Both the position numbers and the translations under genes were made by a program. A stretch of 64,000 nucleotides of DNA from positions 62,001 to 126,000 of the forward strand of contig NZ_JANQBD010000014.1 of the NCBI RefSeq assembly GCF_024722015.1. The letters run 5' to 3'. Below, piece after piece: positions 25,559-34,600 of this stretch. The notes under the pieces were generated by a model that had not been told where the DNA came from, ran no database searches, and saw nothing but the letters and a program-made list of their open reading frames with translations. Source of the DNA: Paenibacillus radicis (ex Xue et al. 2023) (GTDB taxonomy: Bacteria > Bacillota > Bacilli > Paenibacillales > NBRC-103111). The stretch's first letter is position 1; each line of letters begins with the position of its first letter.

Positions 25559-26941
25559 TTAATTATCCGAACGTTTCCGGAAAGAGACCTCCTCAATTGC
25601 CTGCTCCCAATATCCAGCTAATAGACTATCTTTCCATTGCGCCTTGCCCGCCGCCATACGAACCCACTTCCCTTGACTGTACACCCAGCGACGATCAGGC
25701 AGCAAAGTGAACAATTCTTCAGGAGATTGACAATCTATTATTACAAAATTAACATCACAACCGATTTTGACCCCATAGTGCTCAAGTCCAAGCACAGTTG
25801 CCGGTACGTCCGTAATCATCCGCAGCAAGGTACGAAGATCTGCCGGCCGCCCCATATGAGCTGCATACGATGCAATCAACGCAATCTGAACCAAATCACC
25901 CCGCCCGAACGGGTGAAACGGATCATGTATATTATCTGAAGCTACAGCTATCGAAATGCCCGCTTCCCAAATTTCCTTCAATCTGGTAACCCCTCGTCTA
26001 ACCGGAAATCCCTCTCCTCTACCTTGCAGATACAGATTCACCGCAGGCAGCGAAACAGCCTTCAACCCCGAATCCGCCATTCGTTCAATTAATTCATGAG
26101 CATCCCTATCGGTCATTGAAGCAAGCGCACATAGATGGTCAACTGTAACTCGACCACTATACCCATATTCCTCCGTTCGCCTTGCAGTATGTTCAACCGT
26201 ACGCATCATAGGATTATCCGTCTCATCCGAATGCAGATCAATAGGCAGATCATACTTCTCAGCCAGAGCAAAAATTCGATCAATATCTCCCTCCGGAGTC
26301 GGAGACAAGTGGGGAGCTCCCCCAATTCCATCTACCCCCATTCGCAGCGCCTCTTCAACCGTCTCGACCTCCAATTGGTTTAAGCCATAAGGAATCATCG
26401 GGAATAGCTGCAAACTGATATAAGGTGACAATACTTCTTTCGCCTCAAGCGCCGCTTCAATTGTGCGCAATGCCACTTCTCTTGAAGCTCTAATATTAAA
26501 ATCAAGATGCGTGCGAATATATGTAGTACCAAAGGACAAAGCCTGCATGGATGAGCGCATGATTCTTGACTTGATTTCGGATTTAGTAAAAGCCGGAGAC
26601 GCCACAGAGTAATTGCGGACCGCCTCCTCAAGTGTACCGCTTATATTTTCAACTGATGTTAATGAAAACGATTTATCCAGATGCATATGGGAATCAACAA
26701 AGCCCGGAAGCAGCATCTTTCCTTCCAAATCTATTTGGCAAACAGCGGAAACATCCGCCGCTTTACCAAGATCACACTTCTCCAACGAAACAAAATCAGG
26801 CTGTGCAGCATTGGCTTCCTGCGCCTCGATACGAGTCCATTTACCATCACGAACCGATACCCGGTACAACAAGGATTCATTTTCCATAGGAAGTCTTACA
26901 TTCAGCAGATCCAAGTTCAACAACGAAGCCAATACCGCCAC
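25559..26941 (-). CDS. CodA-like amidohydrolase, second paralogue
   Basis: A 460-residue (or 457 from the TTG three codons in) TIM-barrel amidohydrolase related to cytosine deaminase. Metal ligands are intact: FVDSHMHLDKS, IDLHSDETDN (the His that the other paralogue lacks), VTVDHLCAL and ASDNIHDPFHPFG. However, the positions of E. coli Gln156 and Asp314 are Pro and Asn, so cytosine is an unlikely substrate. AGGGGGTG sits directly on the GTG at 26941 and is better spaced for TTG at 26932. The N-terminus is longer than CodA. It is the second gene of the operon, 29 bases after the binding protein. Ring-opening or deamination of an N-heterocycle is inferred. Confidence 0.75.
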   Translation of the reverse strand: MAVLASLLNLDLLNVRLPMENESLLYRVSVRDGKWTRIEAQEANAAQPDFVSLEKCDLGKAADVSAVCQIDLEGKMLLPGFVDSHMHLDKSFSLTSVENISGTLEEAVRNYSVASPAFTKSEIKSRIMRSSMQALSFGTTYIRTHLDFNIRASREVALRTIEAALEAKEVLSPYISLQLFPMIPYGLNQLEVETVEEALRMGVDGIGGAPHLSPTPEGDIDRIFALAEKYDLPIDLHSDETDNPMMRTVEHTARRTEEYGYSGRVTVDHLCALASMTDRDAHELIERMADSGLKAVSLPAVNLYLQGRGEGFPVRRGVTRLKEIWEAGISIAVASDNIHDPFHPFGRGDLVQIALIASYAAHMGRPADLRTLLRMITDVPATVLGLEHYGVKIGCDVNFVIIDCQSPEELFTLLPDRRWVYSQGKWVRMAAGKAQWKDSLLAGYWEQAIEEVSFRKRSDN

Positions 26942-26970
26942 CCCCTGAGATTACTTACTTTTTAATCAGT

Positions 26971-28041
26971 CTATTTCTTTGGTAAAAATTTAGTCGTGAA
27001 CACTTTATCAACATCCTCTTCCTTCTTCAAAACACCCACATCCACAAGCTGCTTTTGCACCTCAGCCCAACGCTCCTTGGTCATAATACCCGTTCCCTTA
27101 GTAGCAGCGTCGCCGCCGTACACAAAGTCCATTTCTTGCTGTGCACTAAACTTCATCATGTCTAAGCCCATATCAGGGTTTTTCTCTTTAATAGCCGGAT
27201 GAATTTCTTCGGAATGATCTTTGTAATAATCCCAACCCTTAACCGTGGCCTCAACAAATGCTTTCACTTGATCAGGATGCTCAGCAATCATCTTTTCCGT
27301 AGTAAAGTACACACCTGCATAAATTCCATAACCGGAATCCGCAACCAACAGCGTACCAATATCCACATTTTGCTGCTTGAGTGTGAAGGGTTCAGAAGTA
27401 ATGTAACCTTGCGTCAAAGCATTTGGATCGCTAACAAAGTTAACCAATTGGCCTGTATATTTCATTTCTTGCGCACTGTCCAGCTTGTATTTTTTCTTAA
27501 TGAATTGCCAGAAGCTTGCAGTGGAAGCTACATACACCTTATGCCCATTCAAATCGCCGAAATCTTTAATGCCTTTATCCTCTTTGTGGTAAAAAATAGC
27601 TTGCGGACTCTTCTGCATGGATGTAGCAATAGCTACAATCGGAATCCCCTCTTGTCTTGCCACCAAAATATCATCACCGTTAGCCATACCGAATTGAGCT
27701 TTTCCGGAAGCAACAATCTGCGTTGCCGAAACCTGCGGACCGCCAGGCATAAGCGTCATGTCAAAGCCCGCATCCTTATAATACCCTTTAGCCAAAGCCG
27801 CAAAGTTACCTCCATGCTCAGGTTCGGCAAACCAGTTTAAAATCAACGTAGTTTTCACCAGTTCTTTTGGAGCAGGTGCAGGCGCTGGCGCAGCCGCATC
27901 AGCAGGCTTTGCAGCAGGTGCTGTTTCAGCCGGTTTGGCACTCCCGCAAGCTGACAGCACACCTAAAATCAACACTAAACAGAGTGACATAAACGCATTG
28001 CGTTTGACCAAAACCTTAGTAGCATGATTGAATAATTTCAT
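26971..28041 (-). CDS. NMT1/THI5-like ABC substrate-binding lipoprotein
   Basis: A 356-residue binding protein with a lipoprotein signal (SLCLVLILGVLSACGS, lipid-bearing Cys32) and an Ala/Pro-rich linker. The NMT1 core begins TTLILNWFAEPEHGGNFAAL and continues ALAKGYYKDAGFDM, QIVASGKAQFGMANGDDI and GIPIVAIAT. This family binds thiamine pyrimidine precursors, pyrimidines, riboflavin-like molecules and other heterocycles, which fits the amidohydrolases behind it. AGGAGGGGGAAAGGAA precedes the ATG. It is the first gene of an eight-gene operon and has its own promoter and a palindrome at 28082-28097. Confidence 0.87.
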   Translation of the reverse strand: MKLFNHATKVLVKRNAFMSLCLVLILGVLSACGSAKPAETAPAAKPADAAAPAPAPAPKELVKTTLILNWFAEPEHGGNFAALAKGYYKDAGFDMTLMPGGPQVSATQIVASGKAQFGMANGDDILVARQEGIPIVAIATSMQKSPQAIFYHKEDKGIKDFGDLNGHKVYVASTASFWQFIKKKYKLDSAQEMKYTGQLVNFVSDPNALTQGYITSEPFTLKQQNVDIGTLLVADSGYGIYAGVYFTTEKMIAEHPDQVKAFVEATVKGWDYYKDHSEEIHPAIKEKNPDMGLDMMKFSAQQEMDFVYGGDAATKGTGIMTKERWAEVQKQLVDVGVLKKEEDVDKVFTTKFLPKK

Positions 28042-28081
28042 TTCCTTTCCCCCTCCTAATTTTGATCAACTGATCTACCTC

Positions 28082-28097
28082 GGTATACATGTGTACC
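28082..28097. promoter_or_regulatory. Candidate operator palindrome upstream of the importer operon
   Basis: GGTATACATGTGTACC is a two-fold symmetric 16-mer with one mismatch. It lies between the promoter at 28116-28145 and the start codon at 28041, where a repressor would block transcription. GTATAC half-sites are common for GntR-type regulators, but no such regulator is in the window. Confidence 0.5.
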
Positions 28098-28115
28098 ACC
28101 GTTGTTATGAACTAA

Positions 28116-28145
28116 AATATACGGTACGCGTCATGTATTAGTCAA
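28116..28145 (-). promoter_or_regulatory. Promoter of the importer-amidohydrolase operon
   Basis: On the minus strand TTGACT, an 18-base spacer, then TATATT (or 17 bases to GTATAT), 75 bases upstream of the binding-protein start. The spacer holds ACGCGT, as does the pucC promoter. Confidence 0.65.
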
Positions 28146-28292
28146 TATATATTACATAGCTTTGTGTTTTTTGCCAATAAAACGAACTATTTTTGTAAAT
28201 TTTCATTTTAATGTTAATTATTCTTACATAGTATTAGGTTTTCTTTAATAATTTTTCTGATCCCCCCACACCTAACGCATGTTTACAATCAG

Positions 28293-28371
28293 AAAAAGAC
28301 ATCTTCCTTAGTCGTGAATTACGGTCAGGTCAAGAGACACAGCCCATTCACTGTAAGTTAGATGTCTTTTT
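28293..28371. terminator. Long nested hairpin, likely bidirectional terminator
   Basis: AAAAAGACATCT at 28293-28304 pairs perfectly with AGATGTCTTTTT at 28360-28371. Inside the loop GTGAAT pairs with ATTCAC. T runs follow on both strands. It lies just after the Rieske gene stop on the minus strand, separating the two minus-strand transcripts. The 55-base loop is unusually long for a simple terminator. Confidence 0.6.
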
Positions 28372-28383
28372 TTATTCCACTGC

Positions 28384-29388
28384 TTAAATCGTGCCTACAA
28401 CAACACCCAATTCATTCAACCAACGGCGATACGCAACCGAAAAAAGATCAACCCTATGATTTAATTCAACCTGCAAGTCAAGCGGAAGTAATTCCGGTTT
28501 CTGAGTTTCGATAATTCTGGCATCCTGATCAAATACAATATCTTGAAACTTAATAAAATTTTCATCCGGCACATCAAAGCCATAATTACGCGAGACGACC
28601 ATAAATACCAGGCATTCTTCTGCGGTAACCGGCAGTACAGTAAGCATGATCCACAGAGTTTGACCGTTACTAGGGTCTGCTTTAGACAATCGCGCCGACA
28701 AAGGACGGTATACTTCTTTCATATATACATAAGTGGTACCCTCCTTCTTATCTGAGCCCGAATGTGCGACCGGCTGAAAGATAGGGATATTCTCGATGTA
28801 AATACGATCTTTTTCTTTGTTTACCTTAAAATCCGGCAGCTCCGCATAATCTGGATGGCCAAGCAAGCCTTGATGAACAAACATAAGATGTGCAAAATCA
28901 GTGAAATTCTCAATCACTCGTGTTCCAGCTGCATTTACTTTGTAGGGACCACAGGCCAAAGGACGAAACTCTTCGCTATCAAATTCTTCAAAATGAGGTA
29001 AATCAGCTGCCGGCTCGCCAATACATACCCAGATAAAGCCATACTTCTCCACACAGCCGTACGCATCTACTTTGGCCCTTGACGGGATAGCCTCACCTTT
29101 AGGCTGAGCAGGAATACAGACACATTGTCCCGATGTATCGTACTTCCAGCCATGATAAGGACAGACAAGCACCTCATCCTCAATTCGACCCTTGGAGAGC
29201 ATAGCTCCCCGATGAATGCACAAATCTCTAACAGCATGCACCCCTTTATTCGTACGATAAATAGCTACACGTTCTCCCAACACTATTACACCAATCGGTT
29301 GATCCCTTAATTCAGAAGCAAGATAAACAGCATGCCAATCATTCTCTAACACGGGGTCCTGCAGACGCTGCAAATACATAGAAATCAT
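28384..29388 (-). CDS. Rieske non-heme iron oxygenase, alpha-subunit type
   Basis: A 334-residue oxygenase. The Rieske 2Fe-2S ligands are Cys57/His59 (CIHRG) and Cys76/His79 (CPYHGW). The catalytic iron site is visible as ENFTDFAHLMFVHQG, with Asp164, His167 and His172 plus a late Asp. It is shorter than naphthalene-type enzymes and is closer to single-component-type oxygenases such as the HpxD, vanillate or N-demethylase groups. No ferredoxin reductase is encoded nearby, so electrons must come from elsewhere, perhaps from the flavodoxin at 24744. It lies 24 bases after a TRZ/ATZ deaminase gene, so a shared substrate is likely. Confidence 0.85.
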   Translation of the reverse strand: MISMYLQRLQDPVLENDWHAVYLASELRDQPIGVIVLGERVAIYRTNKGVHAVRDLCIHRGAMLSKGRIEDEVLVCPYHGWKYDTSGQCVCIPAQPKGEAIPSRAKVDAYGCVEKYGFIWVCIGEPAADLPHFEEFDSEEFRPLACGPYKVNAAGTRVIENFTDFAHLMFVHQGLLGHPDYAELPDFKVNKEKDRIYIENIPIFQPVAHSGSDKKEGTTYVYMKEVYRPLSARLSKADPSNGQTLWIMLTVLPVTAEECLVFMVVSRNYGFDVPDENFIKFQDIVFDQDARIIETQKPELLPLDLQVELNHRVDLFSVAYRRWLNELGVVVGTI

Positions 29389-29412
29389 CCTCTCCTGATT
29401 AGGGGTAATTAT

Positions 29413-30801
29413 TTAATCAACACTTGAAAATATAGGGTATTTCGCAGCCAGTTTACTACGAAGAATATCAACCCTCGCCTGCGCCCGCGCAAGCACTTCG
29501 CGCTCATCTATCCATACAGACTCCCCATTCTCAACAACAACACTCCCCCCGACAATGACAAGTTCAACATCGTTGCCATTAGCATTGTAGACGATCGCCG
29601 AGGATGCCCGATGTAGAGGGCTTATATGGGCCTTCATCATGTCTATGGCCACCAGATCCGCCTTCTTCCCAACCTCCAAGCTTCCCAAGTCATGACTTCT
29701 GCCCATCGCCTTGGCTCCATTGATCGTAGCCATACGTAGCACATCCATCGGAGGCAGCAATGTTGCGTCTAGTGCATTTACTTTGTGCAAGCAAGCCGTA
29801 AACTTAAGAACCTCCAGATTATCCTGGCAATTATTGCTGCCCGGCCCATCCGTTCCCAATGCAACATTAATCCCCATACGCTGCATCTCAGGAACTCTGG
29901 CCACACCTGATGCAAGGTACATATTAGAAACAGGACAATGAACTACCGATGCTTTCTTAGCGCGAATAGTCTCCAGCTCACCATCATCAAGCCAAATACC
30001 ATGGACTACCTGTGTATGCTCACCCAACAAGCCCACATCATTTAACAGCTCCAAGTTCCGTAATCCATAACGTTCCATAGTATTGTCAATTTGTCCGCTT
30101 GTCTCAGCTACATGAACATGAGAGATCAGCTTATGATCGCGGCTGAACTTGGCTGCATTCTCAAGGTACCCGCGCGAGCAGCCGTACAAATTAAGAGGCC
30201 CGAGGGCAATTTGAATTCGTCCCGATGCGGCGCCATCCCAGTCATCCAACAGCCTCTCGGTACTTGAGAATATTTGCTCCTCCGTTTCACGCAAGCGAGG
30301 CTCGTTACTTAAATCAGATCCACCACGTGCCAAGTGGCCCCTGATCCCGGAATCAACCATCGCCCTCAAAACCCCCGAATCATTTTGCGGAGAAGTGTGA
30401 ATATAATGATGATCCATCACATAAGTCGCGCCGGACTTCAGATTCTCCATACACCCGACTAATGCAGCTAAATAAAAATCCTCCGGCTCCATCGACAAGC
30501 TAAGCGGCCATATAATTTCACGCAGCCATTGAGCAAGCGGCAAATGATCGGAAACCCCTCGCATAAAAGTCTGGAATAAATGCGTATGTGAATTCACAAT
30601 CCCTGGAATGACCGCTTTCCCTGCAGCATTGTAAACAAATGTCGATTTGGCAATCAGATGATCCAGGCTGCCATCCGCTTTCCACTCCCCCACCTCTTTA
30701 ATAACATCGTGTTCAACATAAACATACCCCGGTTTAAACACTCGATTACCCTCATCCATCGTCAGCACTGTACCGTTATAAATCAATTTACTGGCCACCA
30801 A
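29413..30801 (-). CDS. TRZ/ATZ-family amidohydrolase (8-oxoguanine/guanine deaminase-like)
   Basis: A 462-residue mononuclear-metal amidohydrolase. Ligands: VNSHTHLFQT, SHVHVAETSGQ, QVVHGIWLDD and the catalytic Asp in LGTDGPGSNN. The segments MDHHYIHTS and HCPVSNMYLASG recall bacterial 8-oxoguanine deaminases, while overall it also resembles AtzB/SsnA-type enzymes. It would deaminate an amino-substituted heterocycle. It is the first gene of a two-gene unit with the Rieske oxygenase and is divergent from the Lrp/AsnC regulator at 31082. The exact substrate is uncertain. Confidence 0.82.
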   Translation of the reverse strand: MVASKLIYNGTVLTMDEGNRVFKPGYVYVEHDVIKEVGEWKADGSLDHLIAKSTFVYNAAGKAVIPGIVNSHTHLFQTFMRGVSDHLPLAQWLREIIWPLSLSMEPEDFYLAALVGCMENLKSGATYVMDHHYIHTSPQNDSGVLRAMVDSGIRGHLARGGSDLSNEPRLRETEEQIFSSTERLLDDWDGAASGRIQIALGPLNLYGCSRGYLENAAKFSRDHKLISHVHVAETSGQIDNTMERYGLRNLELLNDVGLLGEHTQVVHGIWLDDGELETIRAKKASVVHCPVSNMYLASGVARVPEMQRMGINVALGTDGPGSNNCQDNLEVLKFTACLHKVNALDATLLPPMDVLRMATINGAKAMGRSHDLGSLEVGKKADLVAIDMMKAHISPLHRASSAIVYNANGNDVELVIVGGSVVVENGESVWIDEREVLARAQARVDILRSKLAAKYPIFSSVD

Positions 30802-30970
30802 TTCACCTCCACGTCAGATTACATTACGCAATTGTATTAAAAATCCATTAATCAATAAGAATTTCTAGATCCAACTAATCTGTTGTTATATTTGTTAACA
30901 CGATTATATGCAGGCAACAACATGTCGTCAACACCTTTTGTAATCTATAACATCTTGATTTCTTTCGTTT

Positions 30971-30984
30971 TGTAATTAATTACA
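30971..30984. promoter_or_regulatory. Palindrome in the divergent amidohydrolase/Lrp region
   Basis: TGTAATTAATTACA is a perfect 14-base palindrome in the 280-base AT-rich gap between the divergent genes, a natural place for Lrp/AsnC binding. Assignment is inference. Confidence 0.5.
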
Positions 30985-31081
30985 ATATTTTAGTTTTCAA
31001 TTGGCAATAAATTATCAGATTGTTATTTCTTTTCGTTAATTATGATAAAATATTCAAAATACGCTTCAAGGGGGATGTACG

Positions 31082-31543
31082 ATGCTGGAACTACCAAATT
31101 TGGATCAGATCGATCAAGAAATTATTAAATTACTGCATGAGAATGGTCGCATGTCGTATGCGAAGATCGGAGAACAACTGAATCTTTCTCGTGTAGCCAT
31201 TCAAAAAAGAGTCGAGGCTTTGGTAGAAAATGAGATTATTGAGAACTTTACAATCCGACTCAACGCCACCAAGCTGGGGAAAGTCGTCAGCGCCTTCTTC
31301 GAGGTTGAAGTCGAGCCCCGTTTTGCCCAAAATGTTGGCAATTCCTTAAGCGCTGATCCCAATGTGATAAGCATTTACCAAATGACCGGCCCAAGCACCC
31401 TGCATATGCATGCTTTATTGAAGGATGAGGATGCTCTGGAGAAATTTCTATACCAGCACATCTATAACTTAGAGGGTGTCGTCCGAGTCAACACACAAGT
31501 TGTCATCAAGCGCTTTAAGCAAGGTACCGGACTGGAATTGTAA
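31082..31543 (+). CDS. Lrp/AsnC-family transcriptional regulator
   Basis: A 153-residue regulator of normal family length. Residues 5-65 form the winged helix-turn-helix (LDQIDQEIIKLLHENGRMSY, KIGEQLNLSRVAIQKRVEAL). Residues 70-150 form the RAM ligand-binding domain (LGKVVSAFFEVEVEP, VISIYQMTGPSTLHMHALL). GGGGGA lies six bases upstream of the ATG. Divergence from the TRZ/ATZ deaminase-Rieske pair suggests that it senses a metabolite of that pathway and controls it; no other target is evident. Confidence 0.85.
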   Translation: MLELPNLDQIDQEIIKLLHENGRMSYAKIGEQLNLSRVAIQKRVEALVENEIIENFTIRLNATKLGKVVSAFFEVEVEPRFAQNVGNSLSADPNVISIYQMTGPSTLHMHALLKDEDALEKFLYQHIYNLEGVVRVNTQVVIKRFKQGTGLEL

Positions 31544-31553
31544 AGCATGAAAA

Positions 31554-31597
31554 AAAGGGGCGATCCTTCAGTCTGAATGACTGCCGGATCGCCCCTT
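31554..31597. terminator. Bidirectional terminator between lrp-like gene and pectate lyase gene
   Basis: AAAGGGGCGATCC at 31554-31566 pairs perfectly with GGATCGCCCCTTT at 31585-31597. The T run is good on the minus strand (A run 31550-31556) and short on the plus strand. It serves both converging genes. Confidence 0.85.
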
Positions 31598-31630
31598 TGC
31601 CTTATGGCTCCAAGAAAATTATGAATAGGA

Positions 31631-34600
31631 TCAGTTAATGAACTCTACAAATTGCAGCAAGCGTTTAAGCATAACCGCAGCTTCTGCGCGAGTTGCTTGA
31701 TTGTTAGGTGCATAGGATTTGTCCGTTATACCATTGACAATACCAGCGTTAACCGCACCCGCTACGGCATCCTTGGCCCAAGCGGAGATTCGGGAGCTAT
31801 CCTCGAAGGCTGCCAGCTTTTGAGCATCTGTATTGCCTTTCTTGCCTGCAAGCTCAATCGCACGCACAATCATAACTGCAATTTGCTCACGAGTGATCGT
31901 TGCTCCCGGTTGGAACGTACCGTTCTCGAAACCGTCAACCAGACCGGCTTTGGCGGCTGCTCCAACAGCTCCGGCGAACCAATCATTCGCTTTTACATCG
32001 GAGAACTTCGTCGTTGCTTCTTCTGTAAGACCAGTAGCGCGCACTAGAAGAGCTGCGAATTCCGCTCGTGTGATTGGATTTGACGGCGCGAAGCTTTTCT
32101 CTGTCAAACCGTTAACAAGCAGCTTGGATGCAAGCAGCTCAATATCTGCTTTTGCCCAATGCTCATTAAGATCACTGAATGTTTTGTTCGCTTGTACAAC
32201 GGAATAAATACTGTTGCCTGGACGAGTTATCGTTACCTTTGTGCTGCTTCCATTGGTGCTGAATTTAGTCGGAACAAAGGTCATCGTACCGGTAGTCGGG
32301 TTATACATAACCCCTGTAGCATTCTTCGTATCAACTGAGCTCGAAATCTCGAATGTTCTGGATACATATGTTTTTCCAAAGTCATTGACCGTTGTTTTCT
32401 TGCCGTTCGCTTCAGCCGTAACCGTGAAGTCTATAGCACCTGCCAGCTGGGTTGCCCCATTTTTGTTAGCAATCGCATCAATAGCTCCAGCGGCTGCACC
32501 GCTAACCTTTTCAACTGTTATGCTGAACTTCACGTCTTTGGCCTCTGCACCAAGTGACTTAGCTAAAGCTGTTATATCTACCGCTTTAACAGGTAAGTCG
32601 TAAGTAGTTCCATTAGCTTTGATAGACAAAATTGCGTTTGGCAATTTCGATGCCGCTTCAAGCACTGATGAAGCCGGAACTTGAACGATGGATACCTGCT
32701 CGGTTCCTTTTACTTCGATGGTGATTGTGTTTGCACTAGCTGTGAGTGTTTCAATCGCTTTAGTCAGCGCCGCTGCATCAAGTGTAACCTGCGCAGCTGA
32801 TTTTCCATCTACGGTTACTTTTTGCGGCTCCGGACTAATTACAGCGTTAGTTGATGGAGTTGTAACAGAAGCTGCTCCACCGCCACCACTACCACTGCTG
32901 CCACTGGAACGATGGGAAACATTTTGTATGACAGGCGCTATGAATTTCAGGAAGTTTCCTAAGATGATATTACCTTCAGCATCTCTTTGATAAGGCAGAG
33001 CAGGCTGCAGGCTTGCAAAGTTAGCATCCGAAAGCGTTTGGCCTATACTGTTTACAGAGCTTGTTCCGTTAAACATAAAGTTGCTGTTGTCAATTAGCTC
33101 TGCTGGATAATTATCTTTAGCTGTGTAGCTTTTTTGGTAAGAAACAAAGCCATTAATTTTGAAATCAGTCGGAATACCTGTATACGTTGTAAAGTTCAAG
33201 TTTCCTTTTGCATTATTAAACGAAATATTATTGCTTTCAGCTCTAACGCCAGGGTTACTATTGCTCGCAAAGCCGTAAGCTCCATTCCCAAAAGCAATAC
33301 TGTTGCGGATAATATGAGGTACGTGGATTCCTTCTCCCCCAAGCTTAAATCCGTTTTTGTCCCCTGCACCTACTGTTCCATCAGTCAAAGTACCGTTGTT
33401 ATAGGCGATACTGTTTTCAATGATAACAGCTCCGATAGCTCCAGTTCCTACCTTGGTATATAGATCCCAACCATCATCAATATTGTTATGGGCGATATCA
33501 CCTCTGAATATGTTGCCTACACCGGAAGTAAGCTTCGCGGCAAAGCCGTCTGCATTATTGTCCGCTGGGTCGCGGTTATCGAATGATTCGCAGTTCAGAA
33601 TCAGGTTGTATGACGGCCAACTCGCCTTGTCTTCGGAATCATCGGTACGGCTGATCTGCAAACCAGTATCACCGTTCTCATAGAAACGGCTGCCTTCTAC
33701 AGTATTGTAGCTTCCACCTACGGTAAAGCCTTTTGTGTTGCCTGCTGTGCGTGTAAAGTCTATGCCTTTCACATGCCAGTAGTTACCACTTAGTACTACA
33801 CCTTCGGATTTCTTGTCGAAATCAATAATCGGTTTAGCGCCAGGAGCAGCTACAAGATACTTCTTGGCTGTCGCGGTACCGACGTTCCCTTTCTTGATCT
33901 CAATTTTGGAAGAACGTACGTATTTGCCATCCAGCATTAAGATTTTTTGTCCTTCTCTTACATAAGCGATGGCTGTATCCAGATCAAGAGGGCTGTTAAT
34001 AGTACCATTACCCTTACTTGTACCAGCCGGAGATACGTAGATGTCTCCATTCTCCACATACGATTTCATATCGACAGTCAGGTTTTTGACCAGTTTGCCG
34101 ATGGAGGCTAGATTCTGAGTGTCATCCGGTATAAAGCTTGCGCTAAAGTTTGTATACGTATTAGCTGTAACCGTAGTTTTCAGCGAAAGGGTTGCACCCG
34201 CTTGAACAACTGTATCCTTGGCAATAACGTTCTGACCTTGTTTGATCGTAAAGCTGCCTTTAACGTTCGATTTGACGCCTAATGTGTACGCCTCTTTAGA
34301 AACCTGGTTCAAAGAAACGAAGTTAAAATCAGGTGTAGCTTTTACAGGAGGCGCTTCCACCTTCGGTGAATCTGTTTGTGCAGCAGTTACTTTCAAATCA
34401 ATATGACTAACCTCGATCGTCGCAAGACGAGCCGCAAAGAAACCGACATACATTTTAGAGTTTTGTACTTTTAGAATGTCCGGCTCGAAATAAAACGCCT
34501 CAGTTCCGTCCGTTGATTTACTATTACCATTTACTTTAGCTGTAAAGCCGCTGTTTGTTTTGACCAAAGTAAGCTTGTAGTCTTTAGCCGGGTACGTATT

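Noticed and set aside
27440..27447. TTAACCAA inside the binding-protein gene as a PucR box
   Set aside because: Lies in coding sequence and the flanking bases do not fit WWWCN.
27199..27840. 213-codon plus-strand frame over the NMT1-type binding protein
   Set aside because: Antisense shadow without start signals or family motifs.
19407..30801. Creatinine degradation pathway
   Set aside because: A creatininase-family protein and CodA-like enzymes are present, but there is no creatinase, sarcosine oxidase or ATP-dependent N-methylhydantoinase, and the Rieske and oxidase genes are unexplained by it.
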